From positions 35,921,564 to 35,985,563 of the forward strand of contig NC_080561.1 of NCBI RefSeq assembly GCF_030253575.1: a DNA stretch of 64,000 bases, given 5' to 3'. Shown here in pieces: positions 46,111-57,069 of the stretch (within the stretch, counting starts at the first letter, position 1; each line of letters starts with the position of its first letter). Source of the stretch: Rhododendron vialii. Lineage: Eukaryota; Streptophyta; Magnoliopsida; Ericales; Ericaceae. The notes beneath the pieces are model-generated. The model did not search any database. It saw nothing but the letters and a program-made list of their open reading frames with translations, and was not told the DNA's origin. A program made the position numbers and the translations under genes.

Positions 46111-47512
46111 CACTTGATGATCCGACTTATATTTTGCAGGCCCTATATTCGCTTGATCCACATTTTTTAACCCATCCAAATTCATCCACTTGACTCGGCT
46201 CGGACAGATTTACCATGTTTGCAATTGTGTTTTTTATTTATGAATATCGAGTTTATTTCTGCCCAAAAAATTTAAAAAAATATTTGTTCACTTATAACCC
46301 AACTTAATTTGTCCATATTGGATAATATGTTAAAATGTGTTCAATATGGACTTAAGTTAAAAGACACATTCCTTGCACAAGAGTGAGCTACTGTTAAGCT
46401 AAGAATCCAGTCTCTCGCGTCCTGGACGAGGACAATACCATTTTTTGATCTTCATTATTTGATCAAATTCATCCTCACAAATTCTCACTCTCTCTCTCTC
46501 TCTCTCATGGCGGTGGTTTTGGCAGACACAACAAAGATTGAAACCATATAATCGTTGGAATCATCACCTTCCAGACTAATTTTTAAGTTTTTTGAGCCTC
46601 TAATTGCTTAATTCAATAGTACTTCTTTCGAAGACCTAGTCTGCTTGCTCGATTGTATGTACTGTTTTATCTTGTCGTTGTTTATTTTTGTTCCTGAAAA
46701 GTACAAGACAAAATGAAGTAAAACTGAATTTCAACATTTTTAAGCCTAAAATGGCTTCAATACTTGTTTTTTAAAGACCTTGCGTGCTTGATTCCAGATT
46801 AAGTTACACGCGGAGGGACCATGTAAAACCCAATTGGCGCCAACCCAATAGCTGCATGCCACCTCAACTCGTCTCATTAATTGATGTCTTGACTCCTAAC
46901 TCTCCACTAACTAGAGTTAACCCCTTAAAGCAATAACTCACCGATGCTATGACTCAAACTGTTAACAAATGAGGTTTGGGGAGAGTTAAGTCCTTTTTCA
47001 AGTTTTTTTTTTTTCCAACTTTGCGGTTAGAGCTTTCTGATAGCCAGTTGGATCGTTTTCACCACCACCGGATTGGGGTGAAGTAGCAACAGACTTTTGA
47101 GCGTTCACTTCGGTAGGGATTTTGACAACCTTGGATAATCTGGGCGGAAGAAGCATTCAGCCAGCCATGGGATTCATTCTATGGTATCAATCAACGAACA
47201 TCCTAGCTAGTTCCTAGGACAATACAGCTCTTACACAAGCAGAAAATAGAATGAGAAAAACATCTTTTCATTACAGTTGTTCCGTAAAGAAGAAGTTATA
47301 CGGAGCTCAATCACGACCGTCCAAAGTGTTTTTAGGCGATCAGGATTGAAAACCAATTATGACCGGTAATAATTGATTGTGATTAACTTTTCTAAGTTTC
47401 ATTAAATCTGGACCGTCCAAAACTAAAACGAACGCGCGAAATTGAACAGTTTTGTGCGGAGGCTCTGTGGAAAAAGACACTCTCAAATAGATTATGGCAC
47501 AAATCACGGAGT
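46111..47512. other. spacer, nothing recognised
   Basis: AT-rich sequence, a (CT)n tract at 46489-46506, and a short frame starting ATGGCGGTGGTTTTGGCAGA (46507) that stops after 14 codons. No gene supported. Confidence 0.4.
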
Positions 47513-48826
47513 GCTTTGCTTATATATCCCTTCGACTTTTAATGAAAGTTCAATTTAGTACTTCGGGTTTCAATTTCAACAAATAAAACCTTTGATTTGC
47601 AAATTGATTTCAATGTCATCCTCCACTTGGCTTCCGTTAACAAAATTGAAGGAAAATGGGCATGTGCCCATCACGTGAGCCTTTTCCAAGGGCATATTTG
47701 CCAATTTCTCTCTCCCTTTCCTAACCCTAATGGTTTTGGAGGGAAATCATTACCTTTATACCGCCATTTTGGACCACCATTATTGACACCCATTTCTCCA
47801 AAGTTCTGTTTACCACTAGTCCACCATCAACCCCTTGGTTTACAGATATGTTCTTATTAGAAATTTAAACTAGTGATCCTACCGGTGCAAGTAGTACTAT
47901 CAATTTCTCCACATTTTTTTTTGTGCTCTTTTGTAAATGAGCTTAAGCCTTGTTTGGCTAAAATAGTCATTGTGGATTATTTTTTGTCCTTATTCAATTT
48001 TTTTTTTTTGCATTTGTTAGTTTTTTGTCAATTTTTTGTAGATTATTGCTTCGTCATGATGAGAGACATCTAAAAAGCAAAAAATTATGACCGAAACTTA
48101 ATTTTTTTTAATAAAGACAAAAATAAGCCAATAAGCCAATTTTTGTCTTTATTAAAAAAAAGTTTTGATCGTAATTTTTTACTTTTTAAATTCATTTCGT
48201 TATAATGAAGCAATAATCCTTAAAAAATTAACAAATGCGAACTTTTTTTTGAATAAGGACAAAAAATGATCCATAATGGATTATTTAGCCGTTAGCTTTA
48301 CTACCTCTATTTCTTTTTCTTTTTTTCCCAACAAAATGAAACCAACAAACAAAAAGGATTTTAAAAAACATTGATGCTAAGACGACCAACGGGTTCCATA
48401 TCGACCATGAACCGACGGGCATACGGGTTCCACTCCGAGGCTCGCACGGAACTACGAAGATGATGATGATCATGTTCAGGGCATTGAAGAATAAAACACC
48501 TACTTGCTGCCATAATGTTCAAGAAAAAAACACCATGTTGCATTATAGCCGTAATGAATTGAAGAAAAAAACACCTACAGGGCATTGAAGAAAAATACAT
48601 TTGCATTGACCATAATATTCCCTTGGAGAGGAGAATTGGCAAATATGCTTTGGAGAAGGCTCACGTGATGGGTATATGCCCATTTTCCGTCAATTTTGTT
48701 AACAAAAGCTAACTAGAGGATGACATTGAATCCAATTTGCAAATCGAAGGTTTTATTTGTTGAAATTAAAACTTGAAGTACTAAATTGAACTTTCATTAA
48801 AAATCGAAGGGATACATAAGCAAATC
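47513..48826. mobile_element. long-terminal-arm foldback element
   Basis: The left 200 bp (TTTGCTTATATATCCCTTCG, CAATTTAGTACTTCGGG, TGATGTGCCCATCACGTGAGCC-like sequence) recur inverted at 48630-48826 (GGCTCACGTGATGGG, AACTTGAAGTACTAAATTG, CGAAGGGATACATAAGCAAA). The interior carries a second foldback at 47943-48298. The layout fits a Mutator-like or foldback element with a nested MITE. No target duplication fixed, no transposase. Confidence 0.65.
47943..48298. mobile_element. nested AT-rich foldback MITE
   Basis: GGCTAAAATAGTCATTGTGG then ATTATTTTTTGTCCTTATTC is inverted at GAATAAGGACAAAAAATGAT then CCATAATGGATTATTTAGCC. Inner arms TTTTTGTCTTTATT and AATAAAGACAAAAA meet at CCAATAAGCC. It is of the same family as 57070-57490. 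Confidence 0.65.
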
Positions 48827-49183
48827 ACGTAAACAATTCAACACGTAATCACGTTAACAGTATATAGTACTCCTATATACTATACAGTGGAGAAATAAAA
48901 ATGGAACTCGCGGGTAGAAACTAGGAGATGGGTCGGGTATTTAGGCCGGGTCACGGGTTATAACAAAACCACGCGGATCCACCACTTTCCCATTTTCCCC
49001 TTTCTGCAGACGCGTAGACAGAGAGAGAGATTAGGGCGATCGGAGAAGAACGACGAACGACTGGACAACCAACGACCAAACACGACAACCACCAAGGTAT
49101 ATCTCTCTCGATATTAGGGGAAAATGATGGTTTTTGTTTTGTTTCGAACCAAAAAAAGGGGTTTTTTGAAACGCAAGATCTAA

Positions 49184-49224
<41 letters not shown>

Positions 49225-50039
49225 CTGGTATCTCGAATCTCAGAATTTCTCACAAATTAGGGTTTGTGAACAGTTCGAGGAAGAAGAAGAAGAACGTAGT
49301 GACCACCAAATTAGGGCTTTGTGTGTGTGTGTGTGTGTGTGTGTGTCTCTGTGTGTGTGTGTGTCTGTGGGTGTTCTATGTTTGAGCCCTAAACTGAGTT
49401 TCTGGGTTACAAAAAGAATTAGGGTTTTGCTTTTTTGTAATCTCTGGTTCTAGGGTTTTCAGCGATTTATGAACTTAATCGTGCTCTAGTATTTTCAGCG
49501 ATTTGAAGAAGCTGAAAAGTTAGGGTTAGGGTTTGTGACATTTTTTTTTTCGGTCAATCGGAAATTCGGTTTGTGACATTTGAAGAAGCTCAAAAGTTAC
49601 AGAATATGAAAGAAGTTCCAGAGAACATCTTCCCATTTTAGAACTCTATTAGTAATCTGAGGTCGTACTGTTTGGGTTCGATTTTGAATTGTGATTGGTT
49701 ATTTTGTTGAGGAACTGCATTGTTTATTTTCTAGTTTCTATAGAAAACTTGTCCCCGAATCATATATTGTCCTAGTAGATGTAGGTGTTTTTTTTTGTTT
49801 TTTTTTATGGGAATAAGGTTTGTTGAAGTAAAATTTACCTTGAATCCCATCTTAGCAAGTATATAAGACCTTAATACATCTACAGATGTTCAAGGACTTA
49901 GAAATGCAGTCTGGTCTGAATCCCATGATGTAATTGTTCATTGCGTCACTGACATGGAAGTTGCTTCTTGTTTATTCAGTTTAACCAAAAGAATTACATG
50001 AAAAAATACAAACTGCAGTCTGGTCTGAATTTGTTGTCT
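48827..50039 (+). promoter_or_regulatory. promoter/leader-like region with microsatellites, gene not identified
   Basis: A GC-richer stretch (48900-49097) with GGCCGGGTCACGGG and a GA tract leads to a possible donor CCACCAAG/GTATATC at 49097. ATTAGGGTTTG and AATTAGGGCTTTG telo-like motifs follow (49256, 49308). Between them lie (CT)n at 49181-49220 and (GT)n at 49320-49362. This looks like the leader of a plant housekeeping gene, but no coding exon with a clear start is joined to it. It might serve the uL14m gene at 54.0 kb, with the C segment inserted between; that is speculative. Confidence 0.35.
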
Positions 50040-50748
50040 CATCTAATGATGATGAGATTTATCTCACCAATAATGATGAGATTTAGTGTGAACGGGCTCC
50101 CCTTTGTTATCTTATCTTTTCATACCAACCAAAGGGGCTGAGTTTTAAGCCAAACTATGGAATATTTTCCTCTGATTAGGGACATCTATTCCACCCATAT
50201 ATTTTCCAATATCATTCTAATATATATTGAGTGACAACTGACTCTGAAAATTTCGTAGGCTTAATGAAGGATGTGTGTAACGTATACATAAAAACCCACA
50301 AAATGTTTTCCAATTTTCGCATGTAACCAAAATTCGGTAATAATTTACCTTTAACTCCTTTGAATTTTTTTTTGGGTACACCAAAATTGAAGAGCTGAAA
50401 GTAATTATACTTGGAAGAAAGCTGAAGAAAAGAGTTAGAACTGGTAATAAAAGCAGTGGGAAGGCCAAATAGAATGACAATTGAGCTGGAAACTGAAGCG
50501 GAAGAAAATAAATTGGGTTACAGTTTCCAGAAATTTTTAGTTACTAATAAAGAGAGTTGGTTTTATGATACTAGATGATGTTTATTCTTGTTATGTTAAG
50601 TACTTTTTGGCATATCTTTTTTATTGTTGGGAAGCTGATTCTGCTGTGAATTTTGAGGCTGGCTCTTAGTTGCACGAAGCGGGGGCGGGGGAGCAAAGGT
50701 ACATAGAAGCTCCTTAGATTGGGAGCGGCTATGTATATTTTTATATAT

Positions 50749-50790
<42 letters not shown>

Positions 50791-51976
50791 CACAATTTGT
50801 GGGCAGTGCAAGTTAACTTATGAGCTCCCAACTACCACCAAAATTCATTTATTGTGCTTTTTTCTTTGTCTCTCTTATTCATTTAAAAAAAGGAAAAAAA
50901 AATTACTCCCAAACACCATTTATGTATTAAAAATACATTGATTCTTTTGTTTTGCCATTGAAGGATAACAAAAGCCCATGAAAATTACCTTTTTTGTCCA
51001 GAATGAATTATAATTGCCCAGATATTTGTCTCAATACACAAGCTAGTAACCCAACAAGAATAATTAAGCCCAACTTTGCAGCCCAAAGAATAAAAGAAAG
51101 AAACCCTAAATTAAAAGGACAAAACTCTTATCATCTTCCACGCAGCAACAAACGTCGGCTATGATCCCGACGATTGTCTTCCACGCAACGGCAGTTTCTC
51201 TGCTGAACCAGGTACTCTCTCTCTCTTCTTCTTCTTCGGCAAACAAGATCTGCAATTTACAGCCACGACGGCGACTGGAACGAACTGTAAGCTCCCGTCT
51301 CAACATGAACGCGCTCCCGTCGCAATTCTGTGTGAGAAACGCCGTTGCGGCGGAGCGGCTTCAAGTCAGGCGATTCCTGCAACTAAGGGCTGGCTCACTT
51401 TTTAAGTTCTCAAAATAACACATGGTTTCAACTGGTCACATATCACTATTAGTTGTGAGTAATTGAATTTTTTAGGATAATTTTGTCAATTGATATAGTG
51501 GTTGCCTTTTAATCCCACGTGCACATTTTGCGGGCTTCAGTTACATGCTGGTTCCGTTGGATCCATCTACATGAAGCTAAATTATCACATGTGAGAGCAA
51601 TGGAGGGTGGAGTTTGTTTTCTAACTTGCCTTCCTCTTCTCCTCACATTAATTGTCGTGCAGAATTTATAATAGAAGTAATTTTTTGTGCTCTTCTTTGG
51701 TATGGCTCTGGTTTTGAGATGTATACAAAATTATTTGGAATAAAATGACTCTAGTTCATATGGTTGGCAGGAATTGGGGAACTTCTTGACTTTTGAGTTT
51801 TAAATTGGTTGTATTGTGTTATGTTGAACCATGTATCAAACGCTTGGTGAAAACTCTCATATTGTTGAAATTCTTTTAACAGGGTGAATTCTAAGTTCAT
51901 ACATGACCAGTATGGCACACCTGGCCTCCAAAGGTAAAAAATTTGTCCCTTTTCATTTGTATGATTCAAACGTATT
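50040..51976 (+). repeat. duplicated segment C (third partial copy)
   Basis: Matches 33640-34830 of copy A in direct order and closely: CATCTATTCCACCCATAT, GAAAATTTCGTAGGCTTAAT, AACTGGTAATAAAAGCAGTG, ACATGCTGGTTCCGTTGGAT and the exon 3 block (51883-51933, two differences in 51 from A). Exons 1, 2 and 4 are not in it. A 722-bp insertion (50666-51387) splits it relative to A. It diverges abruptly after 51976. Confidence 0.85.
50666..51387. mobile_element. Mutator-like element, possible Pack-MULE with captured gene start
   Basis: The element is bounded by TTAGTTGCA and TGCAACTAAG and flanked by the exact 9-bp duplication GGCTGGCTC (50657-50665 and 51388-51396). Copy A has only one such site at the matching place. 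The right half (51030-51380) is GC-richer and looks like a gene start: leader-like AAGAAACCCTAAATTAAAAG, then an open frame from 51161 beginning MIPTIVFHATAVSLLNQ with a donor-like CAG/GTACTC. The parent gene is not recognised. An (AT)n tract lies at 50755-50788. Confidence 0.65.
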
Positions 51977-52209
51977 GGTTCTACTCTTGTTTGGGGTGGC
52001 GGCTTTAGCTGTGGTTGAACTTTCCCTTTCTGCGTATGAGGTATGAGGAACGAGTTCAAGAAAACCTTGTTCAGTTGGAAAAGTTGAATGAGAAAGAAAA
52101 GCTTGAACCAAATTCCAAGAAGGAGATTTCGGAAGGGGCGTTTAACAAACTCATCGTGGATGAATTGCACAAAGGAGAAACTTATATGGTTGCTTCGGCA
52201 AAACCATGA
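51977..52209 (+). other. exon-like fragment, unknown protein
   Basis: Downstream of the C-segment break, 52015-52209 is open and encodes a charged helical peptide. It includes MRYEERVQENLVQLEKLNEK, KEISEGAFNKLIVDELHKGE and TYMVASAKP before TGA. Upstream stops block extension. It looks like a gene fragment and the family is not recognised. Confidence 0.3.
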
Positions 52210-53289
52210 GAAGAGTGCAAAAACACTCTATAACACAGTGTCTAATGCTGGGGGCCTGGGGACTGTAAGCTAGCGTAAACCCGCTTATTAAGGGCTCCAA
52301 AATAACAATAGAAAATCCATTGATAAGCCATTAGAGTAACAAATGCCTACGTAATTAAGAATGTCCAAATGTGTCTAGATTAGACCCAACATAAGCAAAT
52401 ACGATGTGATAACCAAAAGACCCTCAGTTCCCTAAGGAGTATCCATGTCTTGCTGGGTTAAGCAACAGGTTAGCTAGATGAACAGACCAGTCTCAAGCAA
52501 GACTATAAAGTTGAACTTAAACAAGAGTTTAAAGAACCACTGATCTTGGGTCAATCAAAGCCCGGGTACATGCCACCAAGAATTACAATCTACGGTAGCA
52601 ATGTAGCATATGCTCCTTACGGTTGGTACTTTGGTTGAAAAAGAACCATTACTCCTGTTATCACCCAATTTAATACCTTTTCCAAAACTGGACCCATTGA
52701 CCCATTAACCAACAGTTGCGGGAGCGATGGCCTGGTACAAGCCAAGTTCCACACCAAGTAATAGCAAGTCTTATATAATTTCCACTGAAAATCATCATTG
52801 ACTCAGGTAAACAAAATTTCTGGGTTTTTAACATACAGTAGTAACTAGATCTATTTGATGAGTGAAAAGAATGTTAGATACTGAAAATGGTAGCAAGTGA
52901 AATGGGAAAATTATTGAAAAATGATTTTCACACAACCATTGATAAGGATGAAAAATGTGCAAAAAAAAAAAAAAAATCAAAATCGATCCACACTATTCGC
53001 TTGAAAAACGAATTGCAATAGAAGAGGCATAACATCAAGACTATTCAGGTTTTAGAAAGCCCACTTCATGGCATTTCCTTCGTTTAATTGCAAGAAACAA
53101 AAGTCAGCATGCATTCATGAATTATGTAGGAAAGTATCTTTTTCTTTTTTGAAAAAAGCTAACTAATTTAAGAACAAACAAAACAATTACCAGCTGAAGC
53201 AAATGTAGTCAACAGAGTATCGTACCTTGACTAGATTTAGAAGCGAAACTTGCAGCATCTCTCTCTCTCTCTCTCTCTCTAATCAACAA
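52210..53289. other. spacer, nothing recognised
   Basis: AT-rich sequence with a (CT)n tract at 53261-53280. No gene, RNA or element ends supported. Confidence 0.4.
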
Positions 53290-53470
53290 TGGTGCCAAAG
53301 TAGAGCACTGTAAAACCCTAGTCCCAATTGCCCCAAAACAAATGACAAAGCCCTAAACCCATAACAAATCGATGGCAGTTGTGGTGTTTGGGTCTTTTAT
53401 TTGGGCCGGGGCCGAGGGAGATGGATCGAAAGACAAAGGTGAGTTGAAGCGGCCCAGCCCATGACATTTC
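53290..53470 (-). repeat. inverted partner of the 31.1-31.6 kb promoter-like segment
   Basis: On minus: TTGGCACC..GTAAAACCCTAGTCC in complement and, in order, GGGCAATTGGGACTAGGGTT, TAGGGCTTTG, CGGCCCAAATAAAAG and GGGCTGGGCCGCTTCAACTC. It lacks the MITE present in the other copy, so it shows the pre-insertion state. It lies upstream of the uL14m gene but points away from it. Confidence 0.75.
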
Positions 53471-53997
53471 ATTAGCAAACCTGGAGACTTGGTGCGTGCG
53501 AAACTGTTTAGATCAAACTATGACAGATATAGACATATGAAGTTTACTGTGGAGCCACTGAGCCAAAATAAGCTTTTGTAATTTGCTACTCACTGATAAT
53601 AGTCACTATAATGGAACACGGGCACACTTTGAAATGATCAGTTTACTTATGTGGCTTCTTCAAATATTGTGAACGGGGAAGAACCATTGGATCCTGTGGT
53701 GTGTCAGTGTTGTAAATGTTGCGCTAGAGTTCAACTCCTTCGCTTTGTAGTTAATGTGGGTAAATGGGTGCAAAAACATGCCAATATTCAATGTTCTTAG
53801 TGTACATGGTGTTATTTCTGTTTGGACAGAATTTTATGAACCGGATTGTAGGTAGAATCTAATGACTATTAACCACCTTCCAGTGCGTGGAAATGTGGAG
53901 TTATTTCTCGTACCTTCTGGCTGTATTCTTTTTAGTGCATGTTTTCCTTTCATAATTGACGAACCGTTTTTGTTCTATTTGTTGGAAATACAAATAG

Positions 53998-55434
53998 TGG
54001 GCCGTTCATTGTTCAGTAGCCTCAACATCAATGCTCTTCGACTTGGTTCACAATCAACGTCACCTGAGATTACATGCAGCAGTATATTGTCTCAGGTTTG
54101 TGTATTTATTGTTGCTTCTTTCAATCTGCAATGTTCCCGCAATATTGTCCTGCTATCTTGATTAAAGCTGCTTGAACTCCATGAGCATTATTTTCCCCTG
54201 GTTTGTTCATTATCGATGCTCCTTAGTTTCAATGGGAGACATTATGCTAAAGGTACTCCTAATCCTTGTTTAACAATTTACCAAACTGCTATGATTTTGA
54301 AGAGTGGATAATTGCATTGTTTAACTGTTTTTTTGGAAGTTGATTTTCGTATCTTACTGAGTACTATAGTAGTAATGTGATGGAACTGGTGAAAGAGAGA
54401 TGTCATTATTATGTTAATGAGGCATGTTTTGCCATGCAGAAATAGTAAGGGTTTTGCATGTTCCTGGCCAATTATTAGGGGTAAGGACTTTTGAGTGCTT
54501 TGAATTCTTTTTTCTTTGTTAGTATGCCCTTTTATTTCGTGTATTAATCTGCAAAATACCATGCTAAAAAGCCCAGACTGAGGTCGACCTGTCTATGGAC
54601 GAGAAATGTTTTGCAACACATGAATTTCTTTTAAGTGTCATTCAAATCTGCTGTTAAGTGAGTCAGTTCTTGATGCCCCAGAATTGAAGTGTGTTCAATT
54701 TTTTTCAATAAATGTCTAATCTTCCTGCCTCATTTCCTTATTTTCCCTCAAGATGAATTCATTCGATAGACCAAGTTTACGTTGGAAGTAGCTCAAGCAA
54801 CTGATATACGAATTCCACTTATCAAATCTCCATCACTCACTTTCCAAGGATGCCTATTGCGCAACTAACTTAAACCTGTTTTTCTGTTGAATAACCAGAA
54901 CAATTCAAAACCCACTTGCTGTGACCCAGTTTTATCTAAAATCTTACTTAACATCTCTTTTCAATTGGATTCCAACAGCAGCAAAGGACTTTCATACAGA
55001 TGAGGACCAAGCTGAAAGTGGTGGATAACTCGGGTGCAAAAGAAATAATGTGCATACAAGCTTTGAAGGGGGGGAAAAAGGGGGCAAGGTTGGGGGACTT
55101 AATAGTTGCATCAGTGAAGGAATTCCAACAGCCTGGCAAAGCGAAAAAAGGAGATGTGAAAGTGAAGGAATCCCAACCGGCTGGCAAAGGGAAAAAAGGA
55201 GAGGGGAAAAAAGCAGAGTTGAAAAAAGGATCTGTTGTTTATGCTGTTGTTGTGCGTGCTGCAATGCAGCGGGGCCGCTGCGATGGGAGCGAGGTCAAGT
55301 TTGATGACAATGCTGCAGTACTTGTTAACAAGCAAGGCGAGCCAATTGGAAGCAGAGTGTTTGGGCCAATTCCACATGAGTTGAGGAAGAAAAAGCATGT
55401 CAAGATTCTTAGTCTTGCTGAACACATTGTCTGA
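53998..55434 (+). CDS. HLL: mitochondrial ribosomal protein uL14m (HUELLENLOS type), 5' exon not found
   Basis: Two exons are clear: 53998-54095 (GRSLFSSLNINALRLG...CSSILSQ) and 54979-55434 (QQRTFIQ, then MRTKLKVVDNSGAKEIMCIQ onward), joined in frame by GT-AG. The presequence-like first part followed by RTFIQM matches the plant HUELLENLOS/HLP layout, a nuclear-encoded L14 of mitochondrial ribosomes needed for ovule development. Conserved uL14 blocks are NSGAK, GARLGDLIVASVK, RAAMQRGRCDGSEVKFDDNA and RVFGPIPHELRKKKHVKILS. Between VASVKE and VVYAVVVRAAM there is a lysine-rich insert of about 26 residues, partly from an in-frame duplication (55114-55202). The exon carrying the initiator ATG was not found. 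The ATG at 55000 alone would give a protein without a transit peptide. Confidence 0.85.
55114..55202 (+). repeat. in-frame 48-bp period duplication in uL14m
   Basis: GTGAAGGAATTCCAACAGCC...GAAAAAAGGAGA (55114-55154) recurs 48 bp later as GTGAAGGAATCCCAACCGGC...GAAAAAAGGAGA (55162-55202), 37 of 41 identical. Sixteen codons are repeated in frame. A further GGGGAAAAAAGCAGAGTTGA then AAAAAAGG extends the lysine-rich stretch. Confidence 0.9.
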
Positions 55435-56236
55435 GGTAGGATACTTGTCGGTATATCTTTATGCAGTAATGTAATTGTTTAATTTTCTCTCTTATTTTTT
55501 AGAAAGAGGTACGTGCAAGCTTTCTTAGGAGAAATATATCCTTTCTTCACCACAGATTGTAATTGAGCCGCTTGTTGGGTTCTGTAATCATTGGGCGTTG
55601 TTGACGTTTCTAAGGCTAATTTTGTTCCCATGTTTCATCATTTTAACCAGCGTTTTTGTACTCCAGTTGGAATTTTTATACAGCCTGTACATAAATTGTT
55701 CGCGAGGGGAGTTTCTCTCTCCAGCTTTTAGAGAGAGAAAACTCTCCCTAGAATTTCCTTTGGGTTCCCATGGGTCTCTTCACCTATGGGGAGTCGGATT
55801 GCCTATTCAGGCCCTCAGACCTCTTTCTGTCCTTGTCCCCTACATCCGGTATCTTGTTCTTTTTCTGGGACAAAGGCTTCACTCCAAGTTATTTGTTGTG
55901 GTTTTTTATCTGATTTCTGGAAACTACTGTAGTTCATTAGGGCGTCGTTTTGTTGCTGTGGTGACAATATTGAGATTCAGATGTGACATGGCTTTTCTGA
56001 GATCATCCCTGTTTCGGAACTATTGTAAAAAAAGAAAAAGAAAAGAAGAGATGCCTAAATTCTTGAAGACACCAGCCAAGTTTATTTTCTTGACTGCATT
56101 CAAGCTTCTGCAGCAAAATCTGCAATCTTAGGCTTACTCGAACTCGGCCCTAGTTTTGTTCAAGGGTCTGTTTGCCTTCCATCTGCGCAATGCCAATGTG
56201 CGAACATGCATTCCTCCCCCCCCCCTGTCGTATGGA
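55435..56236 (+). other. uL14m 3' region and spacer
   Basis: No certain poly(A) signal fixed. The open frame 55598-56131 has no recognisable motif and atypical composition, so I do not call it a gene. Confidence 0.35.
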
Positions 56237-56407
56237 AAGAAATGGCATCATTGTTGGAGCTCAGGTCATGTTGTTTGATTATTAGTTTGTCAAAAAGAAA
56301 TGGCATCATCGTTGGACCCCAGGTTATGCTGTTTGATTATTAGTTTGTCAAAAAGAAATGGCATCATCGTTGGAGCCCAGGTTATGCCGTTTGATTATTA
56401 GTTTGTC
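56237..56407. repeat. three-copy 60-bp tandem repeat
   Basis: Unit AAAGAAATGGCATCATYGTT, GGAGCYCAGGTYATG, TTGTTTGATTATTAGTTTGT, CA repeated three times (starting near 56236, 56293 and 56353) with few differences. It is young and has no coding content. Confidence 0.9.
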
Positions 56408-56639
56408 ACTAAACCTCGCCCCCAAGGGATGCTGACATCCATTTTTGTTTCTCCATGTACTGTGAGTTCTGGTGGGGTTTCTGTTTGTCAGCAGAGCTCT
56501 GTTTTAAAGACGAAGTGCCCAAAACACGTACTAGTACAGTGGCGGAGGGCCACGGATGTCTAGACCCCACGCCATCAGGTGACCGTTTTGCGAGTTTCAC
56601 ATATGAGGAGGCTACTGCAATCACATATGATGGTACTGG

Positions 56640-56960
56640 TGCCAGTTATGTTCACACAAGTCGTGACCTAAGCCCGATGAACTGCGGACGGGTGCGTGCA
56701 TCCACGACTTCAGTGGGAATTCTGTCTGAATTCGCGCACTCGCTTGTACCAGTTCGCAAATTCTTTAAGCATATGACGAATTTCGACCATCTTACCATGC
56801 CTGTACCAGTTCTCGAATGATTAGCGAAATTCGTGTACCAGTTTGCGAATTCTTACAAGAACTGACCTCGCACGCGCACTTTAGTTCGTGAATTCGTAGA
56901 AGAACTGACTTCGAATGAGCACTTGTACCGGTTCGCGAATACTTAAATATGACAGAATTT
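56640..56960. repeat. diverged repeats of a GTACCAGTTCGCGAATTC motif
   Basis: Variants occur near 56747 (GTACCAGTTCGCAAATTC), 56800 (GTACCAGTTCTCGAATG), 56835 (GTACCAGTTTGCGAATTC), 56885 (TAGTTCGTGAATTCG) and 56925 (GTACCGGTTCGCGAATAC). They are interleaved with CGCACTTNAGTTCG and GAACTGACYTCG. Origin unknown. Confidence 0.6.
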
Positions 56961-57069
56961 TGACTGTCAAGTGTCAACCCATAAGAACCGGAATAACAAT
57001 TGATGCTAGTTGAAGCCTGGATTTGGATTGTCTAGATAACTTATTGGCTTAATGACTAATTGGCTAAAA

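Noticed and set aside
51751-52170. 139-codon minus-strand open frame
   Set aside because: It overlaps the exon 3 block of segment C on the opposite strand and has no motif.
53862-54161. 99-codon open frame as start of uL14m
   Set aside because: Only 53998-54095 matches the family. The upstream part has no transit-peptide character and ends at an AG acceptor, and the downstream part runs into the intron.
55598-56131. 177-codon open frame after uL14m
   Set aside because: No recognisable domain and no promoter or splice context. It contains downstream-spacer sequence and looks like chance.
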